Source: Halomicronema sp. CCY15110
GTDB lineage: Bacteria > Cyanobacteriota > Cyanobacteriia > Phormidesmidales > Phormidesmidaceae
Length of the DNA: 64,000 nucleotides
NCBI RefSeq assembly: GCF_016888165.1
Contig: NZ_JACSWC010000371.1
Span: 1 to 64,000 of the forward strand
Direction: 5' to 3'
Shown: in pieces, positions 35,896 through 44,969 of the stretch
Layout: each line of letters begins with the position of its first letter
Position numbering within the stretch: position 1 is the first letter of the stretch
Program-made: the position numbers and the translations under genes
The notes under the pieces: model-generated
Database searches by the model: none
Told to the model about the DNA's origin: nothing
The model's input: the letters and a program-made list of their open reading frames with translations, nothing else

Positions 35896-35926
35896 AAAAA
35901 AGGCTGCCAGCGCCTTGCCGACAGCC
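35896..35926 (-). terminator. Terminator after the hupE/ureJ gene
   Basis: On the minus strand GGCTG (35926-35922) pairs with CAGCC (35906-35902), followed by T6. It lies about 50 bp after the stop of the HupE/UreJ gene and may end the whole cyn transcript. Confidence 0.7.
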
Positions 35927-35976
35927 TATGGTTTAGGAAAAATCTCAACACTCAACACAATGTGGCCGCAGAAAAC

Positions 35977-36642
35977 TTAGCCCAGCACTACGCCAGAGAG
36001 GAAAGCAGCACCGACACCGGCCAGCGCAAAACCCGCAAACCGCAGCGTCAACGTGCTGCCTTCGGCTTTGCCAGTCAACTGCTTAGCCATGCCATAAGCA
36101 CCCACGGCGATCGCCAGTTGAATCACGGCAAATCCAGCTAGATAAGCCAAGATGGTGTCCATCCCCGCGCCTACCACCGCTTCACCATAGGCATAGCCAT
36201 GAAACAAGCCAGCCAGGGCGGCCAAACCGATGACAATGGGCGTTTTGGGCTGTTGCTTCATGGCCAGCAGCACACCAAACAGCAGCACCGAGGCGGAAAT
36301 GATGAACTCAGGTGCGGGTAAATCAATGGCCATCAGATGCAGTCCAGTGCCCGCCATGGACGCCACCACAAAGCCCACGGGAATCAGTAAACCACCCCCC
36401 ATGGCGGCCGCCAGCAAACCAGCCGCAATCACAAACGCCAGGTGATCCAGCCCAATGACCGGGTGCCCCATGCCGGACAAGAATCCCTGGATGGCATTGG
36501 TTGGAGTATCGCCACCAAAAGGATGGTGAGCTAGCGCTGGGGCCGCCGCCAACATGAGTCCAGTCGTTACTACCAGACCTAAAGCCCCCACTCGTGCCAT
36601 GACCGCTGGCGGTGCCGCCTTAATAGACCAAAACTGTCGCAT
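35977..36642 (-). CDS. HupE/UreJ-family membrane protein
   Basis: 221 residues from the ATG at 36642 (GAGGAAAC upstream). A signal-like N-terminus ends ALAHHPFG, then six or so helices with the family patterns GMGHPVIGLDHLAFVIAAGLLA and LFHGYAYGEAVVG. HupE/UreJ proteins are thought to import nickel or cobalt and are often near hydrogenase or urease genes. Here it follows cynS by 54 bp on the same strand, an uncommon context. Confidence 0.88.
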   Translation of the reverse strand: MRQFWSIKAAPPAVMARVGALGLVVTTGLMLAAAPALAHHPFGGDTPTNAIQGFLSGMGHPVIGLDHLAFVIAAGLLAAAMGGGLLIPVGFVVASMAGTGLHLMAIDLPAPEFIISASVLLFGVLLAMKQQPKTPIVIGLAALAGLFHGYAYGEAVVGAGMDTILAYLAGFAVIQLAIAVGAYGMAKQLTGKAEGSTLTLRFAGFALAGVGAAFLSGVVLG

Positions 36643-36696
36643 CTGTTTCCTCTCAGCAAAGTAATGAATAGCAAAAACCGACAAAAATCCAGCGTT

Positions 36697-37140
36697 TTAC
36701 CACTTCTTATAGGGCAAGAATTTACCACACATGATGATTTTCACGCGATCGCCCTTGGGGTCTTCCTCACGTTCCACATCAATGGAAAAATCGATCGCGC
36801 TCATGATCCCGTCGCCAAAGTGTTCATGCACCACTTGCTTCACGGGCACACCGTAAACTTGCATAATTTCGTAAAAGCGATAGATGAAGGGATCAGTCGG
36901 AATGACTGGATCGAGGGAGCCCTTGGTGGGACATTCCGTTAGCAGCTCGATGAAAGCAGCATCAGCCCCGATGGCTTCAACAATGATTTTGGCCTCTTCC
37001 TCAGACGCACTGGCCTGGCGGTAAATGACCGAAGCAATCCACACTTCATCGCGACCGACCTTGGCTTCTAAATCCGCAAAGGTCAAGCCAGACTTTTTCT
37101 TAGCAGCTAACAACTTTTCCGTAATTTCAGGAATTGCCAC
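36697..37140 (-). CDS. cynS: Cyanate hydratase (cyanase)
   Basis: 147 residues, close to the standard cyanase length. The N-terminal helical domain is followed by the catalytic C-terminus with [16 protein letters not shown] (the Arg and Glu of the active site) and [20 protein letters not shown] (the Ser). The decamer converts cyanate and bicarbonate to carbamate and CO2, giving ammonia. It closes the cynABDS operon, about 120 bp after cynD. Confidence 0.97.
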   Translation of the reverse strand: MAIPEITEKLLAAKKKSGLTFADLEAKVGRDEVWIASVIYRQASASEEEAKIIVEAIGADAAFIELLTECPTKGSLDPVIPTDPFIYRFYEIMQVYGVPVKQVVHEHFGDGIMSAIDFSIDVEREEDPKGDRVKIIMCGKFLPYKKW

Positions 37141-37260
37141 GTCTAAATCCTCTTAATACGTCAGTCAAAAATTCAACAGTCAAATGGGTTAAGGCAGAGC
37201 CATCGGAGCAAATGAGACCACCCTACAGGCCAGGCTGCCTCAGCTCGCTTTTGGTGTTAA

Positions 37261-38145
37261 CTAGCCGCTGATGCGCGCTTCTTCCACCGCCCGCGTTTCG
37301 CGGAACAAGTGGCTTTCCATCTCCGCCTTTAGGTCGTGATAGGCCGGATGCTGGTCAATGATTTCGCGATTGCGCGGCCGCGGAAAGGGCACATCAAGCA
37401 CTTCGTCAACGCGGGCGGCAGGGCCACGGGTCATCATGACGATGCGATCGCTCAGCAGCAGCGCCTCTTCAATACTGTGGGTAATCATGATGACCGTCTT
37501 ACGCTGCTGTTCCCAGATGCGCTCGATTTCGTCTTGCAAAAAGCCCCGCGTCAGCGCATCCAAAGCCCCAAAAGGCTCATCCATCAGCAAAATTTGGGGA
37601 CTAAAGGCCAGAGCCCGAGCAATCCCGACCCGCTGGCGCATGCCGCCGGACAACTCATGGGGATGCTTTTTCTCAGCGCCCGTCAAGCCCACCAGCTGAA
37701 TATGCTCAGTAATGGTCCGATTCACCTGCTTGGCCGACCACTTGGGATATACCGTTTCCACCGCAAAGCGGATGTTATCCTCCACCGTCATCCAAGGCAT
37801 GAGGGCATAGTTTTGAAAGACCATGCCGCGATCGGGGCCAGGGCCACTGATCGGGTGATTGTTAAACAGGATCTCGCCAGCCGTAATGTCCGACAGTCCC
37901 GCAATCATGTTCAACAGAGTCGACTTACCACAGCCCGAGGGGCCAATGATGGTCACAAAAGTATTGGGTTCAATGTCCAGACTAATATTCTCAATGGCGA
38001 CGAAGTCCTTGGACTTTTTGCCAGAAAGCTTGCTGAACAAATCCTTTTTGCCCCAAAAAACCTTGGCGACATTGCGAATCGACAGTTGGGCGGTCGGTGA
38101 ATAAGTATCCACCGGAGTTGCTGAATTCACAGGTGCTACACTCAC
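37261..38145 (-). CDS. cynD: Cyanate ABC transporter, ATP-binding protein
   Basis: 294 residues from a GTG at 38145 that overlaps the cynB stop as GTGA; longer frames upstream lack homology. Walker [10 protein letters not shown], signature [15 protein letters not shown], Walker [13 protein letters not shown] and THSIEEAL are present. It belongs to the NrtD/TauB/CynD class for nitrate, sulfonates, bicarbonate or cyanate. The cynS neighbour points to cyanate. Confidence 0.93.
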   Translation of the reverse strand: MSVAPVNSATPVDTYSPTAQLSIRNVAKVFWGKKDLFSKLSGKKSKDFVAIENISLDIEPNTFVTIIGPSGCGKSTLLNMIAGLSDITAGEILFNNHPISGPGPDRGMVFQNYALMPWMTVEDNIRFAVETVYPKWSAKQVNRTITEHIQLVGLTGAEKKHPHELSGGMRQRVGIARALAFSPQILLMDEPFGALDALTRGFLQDEIERIWEQQRKTVIMITHSIEEALLLSDRIVMMTRGPAARVDEVLDVPFPRPRNREIIDQHPAYHDLKAEMESHLFRETRAVEEARISG

Positions 38146-38984
38146 GAATTTCGACCAAATACGACAAATCTTTCGACCGCAGCAAAGATGCTGTCTAAAA
38201 TTAGGCCGACCAGGCCAATGATGAAGATGGCAACCAAAATATTCGGAATATAAAGGTTGTTCCACTCATTCCAGATGAAATAGCCCAGCCCCGTCCCCAA
38301 GAGCATTTCCGCCGCCACAATCACCAGCCAGGCAATGCCCATGCTGATACGCAGCCCCGACACAATGTTCGGGAGCGCCGCAGGAATGATCACCTTAAAG
38401 ATGGTCCGCAAGCGAGAAGCGCCCAGGGTTTGGGCCACATCCAAATACTCTTGATCAACATTGGCCACTCCAAATGCCGTATTAATCAGCGTGGGCCAAA
38501 TGCTGGAGATAAAGATGATGAACACCCCAGTGACCTCCGAGTCCCGAAAGACATAGAGGCCCAAGGGCAACCAAGCGAGGGGCGAAATGGGCTTCAAAAG
38601 CTGGACATAGGGATTGAAGCCTTTGCGGGCGACAGAAGAAATGCCCATCAAGATGCCCAACGGCACCGCGACGATCGACGCGAGAAAATAGCCGATCGCC
38701 ACTCGCCGCAAACTAATCAACAAGTTCCACCCGATCCCCAGATCGTTAGGCCCATTGTTAAAAAAGGGATTGGTCACCCACCACCACAGCTCCTTCAGCG
38801 TTTCAGAAGCAGTCGGCATGCCCGAGGCAAACCACTCAGCTCGGGCACCAATTTCCCAAAACAGCAGAAAGGCAATCAGTGAACCGACAAAGAGCAAAAA
38901 GGCTCGCACCCCCTCTGTAAAAAAGAGTGATTCTTTTTCGCCCCCGTAGTAGGGGATGCTTGTATTCGTGTCGCTAACTGTCAT
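38142..38984 (-). CDS. cynB: Cyanate ABC transporter, permease
   Basis: 280 residues with about six helices. The EAA loop typical of the NrtB/SsuC/TauC class is seen in [36 protein letters not shown]-terminal 25 residues are hydrophilic. It is 25 bp downstream of cynA and overlaps cynD by 4 bp. Confidence 0.93.
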   Translation of the reverse strand: MTVSDTNTSIPYYGGEKESLFFTEGVRAFLLFVGSLIAFLLFWEIGARAEWFASGMPTASETLKELWWWVTNPFFNNGPNDLGIGWNLLISLRRVAIGYFLASIVAVPLGILMGISSVARKGFNPYVQLLKPISPLAWLPLGLYVFRDSEVTGVFIIFISSIWPTLINTAFGVANVDQEYLDVAQTLGASRLRTIFKVIIPAALPNIVSGLRISMGIAWLVIVAAEMLLGTGLGYFIWNEWNNLYIPNILVAIFIIGLVGLILDSIFAAVERFVVFGRNS

Positions 38985-39009
38985 ACTCGATACCTCCTAA
39001 CTCGTACGA

Positions 39010-40653
39010 CTAGACGCCGTATTCGTCAATTTGCTGCTGCACGTAGCTGGCGGGATCCGCCGGGTCGAACGTGTCAAACGCCAACTCTTCGGTGCGGTAG
39101 ATCTCCGCTGGCGGTGCTTGCCCTAATTCTTCGGCCAGCTCGCGAGCTAAGTCAGTCAAGAAAATTTCTTGCCCAACGGTGTCATAGCCTTGTTCTGGGA
39201 TGACTTGGCCCGCCACGCCATCACCCTGTAAATCCCAGCGGACGAGCTGTGAAGAAATCCAGTTGGCAAAACTTTGCCAAGGATACGGATCAAAGTCGAT
39301 GCGATCGGGCACGCTCATGGTGTTGCCGTTGCCATCGTCATAGTTACCCGTCAACACGGCCTCGACCACCTCGGTGGGTTGGTTAAGGAAGGCCCGCTCA
39401 GAAATTGCTGCCGCAATCTCGACCCGGTTCGCCGGATCACTTGCATAACCAGTCGCTTCCACGATCGCTTTGTTCAAGGCTCGGAACGTATTGGGGTTGG
39501 CATCAATCCATTCATCGCTGGCGGCAAAGGCACAGCAAGGATGCCCCGGCCACAGATCCTTCGTGATCATGTGGATGAAGCCGACTTCCTCGTACACGGC
39601 CCGCTGGTTAAACGGATCGGGCATGAGATAAGCGTCAATGTCACCCGCGACCATCTGCGCGATGCTATCTGGCGGTGGCACGGGGCGAATCTGCACATCC
39701 ACGTCAGGATCAATGCCGCCCGTCGCTAAGTAATAGCGCAGTAGCAAGTTGTGCATGGAATAGGGGAACGGTACCCCGAAGGTGAAGCCCCGGAAATCAG
39801 CGGGGCCATTGATGTTGCCCCTATGACGGTTCGCGACCGTAATCGCCTGACCGTTGATGTTCTCAATGCTGGCCAGCTTGACGCCAAAAGAAGCGGAGCC
39901 CAAGCCCAGCGTCATCGCGATCGGCATAGGCGCCAGCATGTGATAAGCGTCGAGTTCACCCGCGATCGCAGAGTCACGCACCGCCCCCCAGCTCGGCATC
40001 TTCACCACGGTGGCGTTCAAGCCATGCTTTTCATAGAAACCCAGGGGCTCCGACATGATGATGGGCGACGCGCAGGTAATCGGAATAAAGCCAATTTGCA
40101 GATCGGTCTTTTCCAAACCGGATGTATCAACGGGCTCGGCATCGTCTTCAGCAGCGGGGTCGGTGCCACCGCCGCCACCACAACCAGCCAAGGTCACCAG
40201 GGCAGCCCCCACGGCCATGTTGCGCATAAACTCGCGGCGAGTAGCGCCACTGTTGCGAATGGAGTCGTTGAAAAACAACTCGGCTTGGGGGCCAAAAGCG
40301 GCCGCCAAGGCGTTGTCCAGGCCACCCGCCTGCTCACACAAGCCTAAGATCAGTCGCTCACGGCGCGGATCACCCCGACCCACCCGCTTCAGAAATAAAG
40401 CCTTACGCAACTCATGGGCATTAACGCCTTCTGCGGCCCGGATCTGATTCTGCTTGTAAAGGCCCATTTTGACCAGATCATCTACCATATCCAACGGATC
40501 TTTGGGCATGGTCTGCATGAATTCCCAGTGATCCATGGTGGAGTGCGTGCCGCCGCAAATGATGCACGCCAGTTCTAAATCGGAGAGCTCACCGCGATCG
40601 CAGTTGAGATTGTTCCATCGTCGTGCGGTCTGTGTTGCTGAACCAAAAACCAT
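39010..40653 (-). CDS. cynA: Cyanate ABC transporter, substrate-binding protein with N-terminal extension
   Basis: 547 residues. The C-terminal part (from about 180) is an NrtA/CynA-type periplasmic binding domain (LQIGFIPITCASPIIMSEPLGFYEKHGL, LGLGSASFGV, MVAGDIDAYLMPDPF). A Tat-like signal TRREFM at 138-143 and lipobox LAGC (Cys158) lie unusually far inside. Residues 1-137 form a separate soluble segment with CIICGGTH (Cys30, Cys33), a DHWEFM... motif and an Arg-rich GRGDPRRERLILGLCEQAGG stretch. Either the preprotein keeps this domain in the cytoplasm, or translation also starts at Met143. The region upstream holds an inverted repeat at 40708-40745. Confidence 0.9.
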   Translation of the reverse strand: MVFGSATQTARRWNNLNCDRGELSDLELACIICGGTHSTMDHWEFMQTMPKDPLDMVDDLVKMGLYKQNQIRAAEGVNAHELRKALFLKRVGRGDPRRERLILGLCEQAGGLDNALAAAFGPQAELFFNDSIRNSGATRREFMRNMAVGAALVTLAGCGGGGGTDPAAEDDAEPVDTSGLEKTDLQIGFIPITCASPIIMSEPLGFYEKHGLNATVVKMPSWGAVRDSAIAGELDAYHMLAPMPIAMTLGLGSASFGVKLASIENINGQAITVANRHRGNINGPADFRGFTFGVPFPYSMHNLLLRYYLATGGIDPDVDVQIRPVPPPDSIAQMVAGDIDAYLMPDPFNQRAVYEEVGFIHMITKDLWPGHPCCAFAASDEWIDANPNTFRALNKAIVEATGYASDPANRVEIAAAISERAFLNQPTEVVEAVLTGNYDDGNGNTMSVPDRIDFDPYPWQSFANWISSQLVRWDLQGDGVAGQVIPEQGYDTVGQEIFLTDLARELAEELGQAPPAEIYRTEELAFDTFDPADPASYVQQQIDEYGV

Positions 40654-40707
40654 ATTTGCTGCCTACCTATACCTAATGATCAACTCATCCAAACGTCGAA
40701 AACGCGG

Positions 40708-40745
40708 GAGCTGGCATGCATATTAACTATGAACATTACCAGCTC
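40708..40745. promoter_or_regulatory. Inverted repeat upstream of cynA (possible operator)
   Basis: GAGCTGG (40708-40714) and CCAGCTC (40739-40745) are exact inverted repeats 24 nt apart; an AT-rich TTAATAT stretch that could serve as a -10 box lies between them on the minus strand. It sits 55 bp before the cynA ATG. It could be a binding site for the adjacent response regulator, but only position and symmetry support this. Confidence 0.35.
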
Positions 40746-40887
40746 AATCCCAATCACACACTGGATCTTTTTTGGAACCTGATGGGATTTTCTTTGGGAA
40801 TTTATGAAACACAGAAAAAAGCCTAAAAATAGTCATCATCGATACAGAAGCTGTTAGTTGCATCCTTTATCCGAAAGCTTGAATATC

Positions 40888-41685
40888 TCATTCTGTCACC
40901 GATGCTTGTCGCCAAACTTGGGGAGAGACGCCGTGAAACTGACGAAATTGCCGGGTGAAATAACTGGAGTCGTTATAGCCAACTTGGGCGGCAATTTGCC
41001 TCACGGGTTGATCCGAAGTCTTGAGATAGAGGCGGGCTTGGTTCATGCGACGTTCGATAATCCACCGTTTAATGGTCAAGCCAGTTTCTTCCTGTACGAG
41101 ATTAGTTAAGTAGGCGGGAGAATAGCCCACTTCCTTAGCGACGTCGCTCAGATTGATCGAGTCACAATAGTGATTTTCAATAAATTGAAAAACCCGCGCC
41201 AACTTCGGACAGTCGGGAAAAATGGTGTTGTTTTCGACGGAGTCGAGCGATCGCGGCACGGTCGCCTCGCCATCAGGATGAGAGAGTGGCGGCGACTGGA
41301 TGGCGGTGGCAATCTCGGCGTGACGCTTGAGTCGGGAAGTAATCGCCGACAAAAACTGTTCTATCGTGCAGGGTTTCGTAAGATAGTCATCGGCCCCTAA
41401 TTCCATGCCGCTTCGCAGGTCAGCCATCGTCACTTTGGCGGTCAAGAAAATCAAGGGAATCGCTGCTGTCAGGGGCGATCGCCGCAGCGTCGAGAGCACC
41501 GAATAGCCATCCATATCAGGCATCATGATGTCGCAAACGACTAAGTCAGGATGATATTTTTGGGCGAGTTGAATCCCTTCTGAGCCATTGCCTGCACCGT
41601 AAGCTCTAAAGCCTTCGAAGGTTAAGCATTTCACAAATACGTTGCGAGTTTGCTGCTCATCTTCGATCACGAGTACGGTTTTCAT
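40888..41685 (-). CDS. Response regulator with AraC-type DNA-binding domain
   Basis: 265 residues from the ATG at 41685. Receiver domain 1-120 with phospho-acceptor Asp52 (VVCDIMMPDMDG), Asp9 and Lys104 (YLTKP). After a linker, an AraC/XylS double helix-turn-helix fills about 165-262 (INLSDVAKEVGYSPAYLTNLVQ, QPVRQIAAQVGYNDSSYFTRQF). It diverges from a histidine kinase gene and lies upstream of the cyn operon on the same strand, so it may control cyanate or related nitrogen genes. Confidence 0.92.
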   Translation of the reverse strand: MKTVLVIEDEQQTRNVFVKCLTFEGFRAYGAGNGSEGIQLAQKYHPDLVVCDIMMPDMDGYSVLSTLRRSPLTAAIPLIFLTAKVTMADLRSGMELGADDYLTKPCTIEQFLSAITSRLKRHAEIATAIQSPPLSHPDGEATVPRSLDSVENNTIFPDCPKLARVFQFIENHYCDSINLSDVAKEVGYSPAYLTNLVQEETGLTIKRWIIERRMNQARLYLKTSDQPVRQIAAQVGYNDSSYFTRQFRQFHGVSPQVWRQASVTE

Positions 41686-42019
41686 CGCACTTCCATTCGC
41701 TTGAACTGCCAACCAATTACTAATAGCCTAAAACCCTTTAAAAAATAGACGGTATTCACTTTCCCGGCATCACAGTACAAACATCGCAACGACTACGATG
41801 GTTCCAGGTCAGAAACTATTTATAAAGGAGCAATATTTTCTTTGCTCATAAGAAAACAAAATTTTCGCGGTGGTATTTATATATCTCTTTGGTAATCTTT
41901 AAGTAGACTGGCCGTAGTAGCCTAAGTTACATTTCGAATAGAGGGGCGGGATCTAGGGTGATTGACGATTGGCTGGGGTGACGTCGCCCTGAGTCATGCT
42001 TGCAGTGGGTTGGCCCATG
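41686..42019. other. Divergent promoter region of the two-component system
   Basis: About 330 bp, AT-rich at 41740-41930. It must hold promoters for both the response regulator and the kinase. I find no canonical NtcA site and no small gene. Confidence 0.4.
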
Positions 42020-43246
42020 ATGAATTATGACCACAGTCCGGTATCTGGCGCGGCGCGATCGCCCGCCAATCCGCTGGTGTTGCAGGAATTGGAGCTGTTG
42101 CGTCGCCAGCATCAGTTGATTCTAAATGCAGTGGGTGAAGGGGTGTATGGCCTTGACCTAGACGGCAATGTAACCTTTGTGAACCCCGCGGCGGCGGCCA
42201 TGATTGATTGGCCCGTTGAGGAACTGATTGGCAAATCCATGCACGCGGTACTGCACCATTCCCATGCCGACGGCAACCATTACCAACGAGAAGATTGCCC
42301 GATTTACCAAGCCTTTCAAGACGGCAGCACGCGCCGGGTGGCGAATGAAGTGTTTTGGCGCAAAGACGGCACCAGTTTCCCGGTGGAATATATCAGCACC
42401 CCCATGCACGACGAAGATGGGCAGTTGGTCGGGGCGGTGGTCACCTTTCGCGACATCACACAACGCCGCTGGGCCGAAGCGATTTTGCAGCGCACGAATG
42501 AAGAACTGGAACACAAGGTGCAGCAACGGACGGCCAAGCTGCGGCAGGCCAATCAGCAATTGCGGGAATTGAGTGAAATGCGATCGCGCTTTGTGGCGAT
42601 GGTGTGTCATGAATTTCGCAACCCGCTGAATAACATTGCCCTGTCGGTGTCGTCCCTCAATCGCTATGAGACGCAACTCAGCGAGGCCGAAAAGGCCGAT
42701 TATCTGCTGGCGATCAACGACAACGTCGAGCGCATGACCCAAATGATTGATGACATTTTGGTGATCGGCAAGATTGAGGCCAAAGTCTTAGAAGTATCGC
42801 CGCAACCGCTAGAGTTGGTGACCTTTTGTCGGGGGTTATTGGCGGAGCGCGAGTACCAGCGATCGGCCACTCCGATTGAGTTTAATTGTCGGAGCCGTCA
42901 GCTCAGGGCGCATCTCGACGAGCGGCTGCTGCGGTCAATTCTCAGTAATTTGCTCTCGAACGCGATGCGCTACACGCCGAACGAAAACCGGATCCGTCTG
43001 AAACTGGCGAAGCGCCAAGACACGCTCATTTTGCAGGTCGAGGACGAGGGGATGGGCATTCCTCAGGCAGACAAGCGGCAATTGTTTGAGCCGTTCCATC
43101 GCGGGCGTAATGTGAGCAATATTCCGGGGACTGGGCTCGGACTCAGCATCGTCAAGCAGTTTGTCGATTTGCAGCAGGGAACTTTGAAAGTTGTCAGTAA
43201 GGTCGGGCAAGGCAGCACCTTTACCGTGCGGTTGCCGCTCAATTGA
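42020..43246 (+). CDS. PAS-domain sensor histidine kinase
   Basis: 408 residues from the ATG at 42020 (MNYDHSPVSGA); an adjacent ATG three bases before is equivalent. A PAS domain with PAC end (about 35-155, GVYGLDLDGNVTFVNPAAAAMI...VTFRDITQRR) is followed by a coiled coil, the H-box MVCHEFRNPLNNIALS, and the ATPase boxes LLSNAMRYTP (N), VEDEGMGI (G1) and GTGLGLSIVKQF (G2). No membrane segment, so it senses a cytoplasmic signal. Probable partner of the divergent AraC-type response regulator. Confidence 0.92.
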   Translation: MNYDHSPVSGAARSPANPLVLQELELLRRQHQLILNAVGEGVYGLDLDGNVTFVNPAAAAMIDWPVEELIGKSMHAVLHHSHADGNHYQREDCPIYQAFQDGSTRRVANEVFWRKDGTSFPVEYISTPMHDEDGQLVGAVVTFRDITQRRWAEAILQRTNEELEHKVQQRTAKLRQANQQLRELSEMRSRFVAMVCHEFRNPLNNIALSVSSLNRYETQLSEAEKADYLLAINDNVERMTQMIDDILVIGKIEAKVLEVSPQPLELVTFCRGLLAEREYQRSATPIEFNCRSRQLRAHLDERLLRSILSNLLSNAMRYTPNENRIRLKLAKRQDTLILQVEDEGMGIPQADKRQLFEPFHRGRNVSNIPGTGLGLSIVKQFVDLQQGTLKVVSKVGQGSTFTVRLPLN

Positions 43247-43276
43247 CCGACGCCGTCAGCATCCTAGCGAGAGGAA

Positions 43277-43967
43277 CTATTCCAACTCGCCGTAGCGATC
43301 GCGGTATTGAGCCAACAACGCTTCTGCGACGCGTGCCCGTTCAGTCGCTGCGATCGCCCGCTGTTCTGCTTCTCTGGCCTGTTGTTCCGCTTCCCTGGCC
43401 TGTTGTTCTAGTTCCCCCATGGTGAGAAACTGGCGGCCATCGGGGCGGTAAATTTCCAGTTCCGTTACACCCAAGACAAATCGGATCTGTAACAGCGGAC
43501 TCACCCAGCCATCCATGTCATCCACCGAAATGAGCTTGTGGTCGCGCTGCTGCCAGCCCATGAGTTCAATATCATCAGGATTGTAAAGGTAATATTCCTG
43601 CACGCCGTAGCGTTCGTAAAATTTGAACTTGCGCAGCATGCCGGCGGGTCGATTACCGGGGGACAAAATCTCGAACACGACTTGGGGGGATGTCGGCTTC
43701 TTTCCACTGTTGATAAGAACCGCGATCGCCCTTGGGCCGACCCAACACCACCAGCGCATCGGGGGCTTGGCGTAGGGTGTTGTCTCCCTCCACGGGGTAC
43801 CACAGCAAATCGCCCGCCACAAAAACATCGGGGCGATCGCGAAATAGCAGCTCCAGATTTTCTTTGATCGTGACAATCCAGCGAAACTGCTTGGTGTTGT
43901 CGGCCCTCGGCTGTCCGTCGCTGTCGGGGTAGATGACTGTAGATTGTTCAGGCTTCGTCGAGGTCAT
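43277..43967 (-). pseudogene. Uma2-family endonuclease-like gene broken by a frameshift in a G6/C6 run
   Basis: The N-terminal part (ATG at 43967, MTSTKPEQ) reads through the Uma2 (DUF820) patterns DVFVAGDLLWYPVEGDN, APDALVVLGRPKGDRGSYQQW and ends out of frame after EADIPP. The family continues in another frame as QVVFEILSPGNRPAGMLRKF, YGVQEYYLYNPDD and a coiled tail with EQQAREA repeats. The switch lies at the six-G run at 43684-43689: one base fewer, or two more, restores the frame. Uma2 proteins have a PD-(D/E)XK fold and are very numerous in cyanobacteria. It could be a true pseudogene, slippage-controlled or a base-calling error. Confidence 0.85.
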
Positions 43968-44029
43968 GGGTAAGGGACGTGCTTGCAATAAAAGTACCGG
44001 CTCCTCACTTGAATCTGTCCCACCTACCC

Positions 44030-44073
44030 ACCACCTCATCCACTCACCTACCCTCACCACCGGGATCTTATTT
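44030..44073. repeat. CACC-rich low-complexity repeat, copy A
   Basis: A run of CCACC/CTCACC words ending CTCACCACCGGGATCT. A similar stretch ending CTCACCACCGGGAGCT is at 58393-58438. Both are intergenic, next to gene ends. Confidence 0.4.
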
Positions 44074-44246
44074 TCCCGCTAACCCCTTAGCTGAACTCAG
44101 GGCGTTCTCTCTAGTGTAATGGGCCAGCCATGACTCGTTGACGCGCAGAGATGGGCGGCCCAGCGGCGGCCTCAGACCGTGGCGGCTCATTCCCGAAACG
44201 CGGTGTTATGCTTTGGGTGCCAGTTGAGCTTGCCGCCCCGCCTCGT

Positions 44247-44903
44247 ATGAAACGCCCCTGGACTGTTCAAATTTTGTTGCCGCTGGTGATGCTGATTTTG
44301 TTGGCGGTGAGTTGCGATCGCATCTTGAGAAATCTGCGCAGCAATCCCGACGACGGGGCGGTGCCAACGGCCACCGATAATTCGCCGCCAGCAGGCGAAA
44401 CGACGACTGACAATAATCCCAGCCCTGACTCGCCCAGCCCTGACTCATCCGGCACTGACTTAGTGAACAGTGACGCAGGCATTCAAATCACGTTGCCCGC
44501 CAGTTGGGCCGAAGATAACCGCCTCCATGACTCGGCTGAGCTGCAAGCAGCAGACGCCACCAACGAACTCTTTATGATAGTGGTCGCCGAAGATTCCCCC
44601 GCCCTGATGCGATTTGGCCTGCCCGAAAATGCCGAACGCTACCGCGCTTTGCTGAAAGACCAACTGGCCAGCTATGAAGGGGAAAACCCCACCGAGGTGG
44701 CGTTTATCAACGATCACTTTGCCTCCCAATACGAAATTCGTGGCAGTTTAGCCGACGGTGTTGGGGTGGTGTACTTACACACCACGGTGGTGACCCAGCA
44801 GCGCTACTACCAAATCGTCGTCTGGGCCAGCCCCGAACAATACGAGGCATATCGCTCGGAGCTACAAACGATTACCGAAACTTTTCAAGAAATTGGCTCT
44901 TAG
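44247..44903 (+). CDS. Putative lipoprotein of unknown function
   Basis: 218 residues from the ATG at 44247. The signal ends in LLAVSC (Cys23), then a linker containing the duplicated words PSPDSPSPDS (about 65-80), then a domain beginning IQITLPASWAEDNRL, which resembles PsbP-type or DcrB-like folds (strand-rich, ending TITETFQEIGS). The fold idea is weak. Probably periplasmic or luminal. It precedes the next gene by 66 bp. Confidence 0.65.
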   Translation: MKRPWTVQILLPLVMLILLAVSCDRILRNLRSNPDDGAVPTATDNSPPAGETTTDNNPSPDSPSPDSSGTDLVNSDAGIQITLPASWAEDNRLHDSAELQAADATNELFMIVVAEDSPALMRFGLPENAERYRALLKDQLASYEGENPTEVAFINDHFASQYEIRGSLADGVGVVYLHTTVVTQQRYYQIVVWASPEQYEAYRSELQTITETFQEIGS

Positions 44904-44969
44904 CCGCGCCGCGCCGCCCTAAATGTGGCCTAATAGAAAAGGCGAAAATTAACGGTTGAAGACTGACGC

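Noticed and set aside
37336-38100. 254-codon plus-strand frame opposite cynD
   Set aside because: Antisense to an ABC ATPase with all motifs intact; no independent support.
40720-40740. GTA-N8-AGT before cynA as an NtcA site
   Set aside because: The second half-site does not match TAC; only the AT-rich box is plausible.
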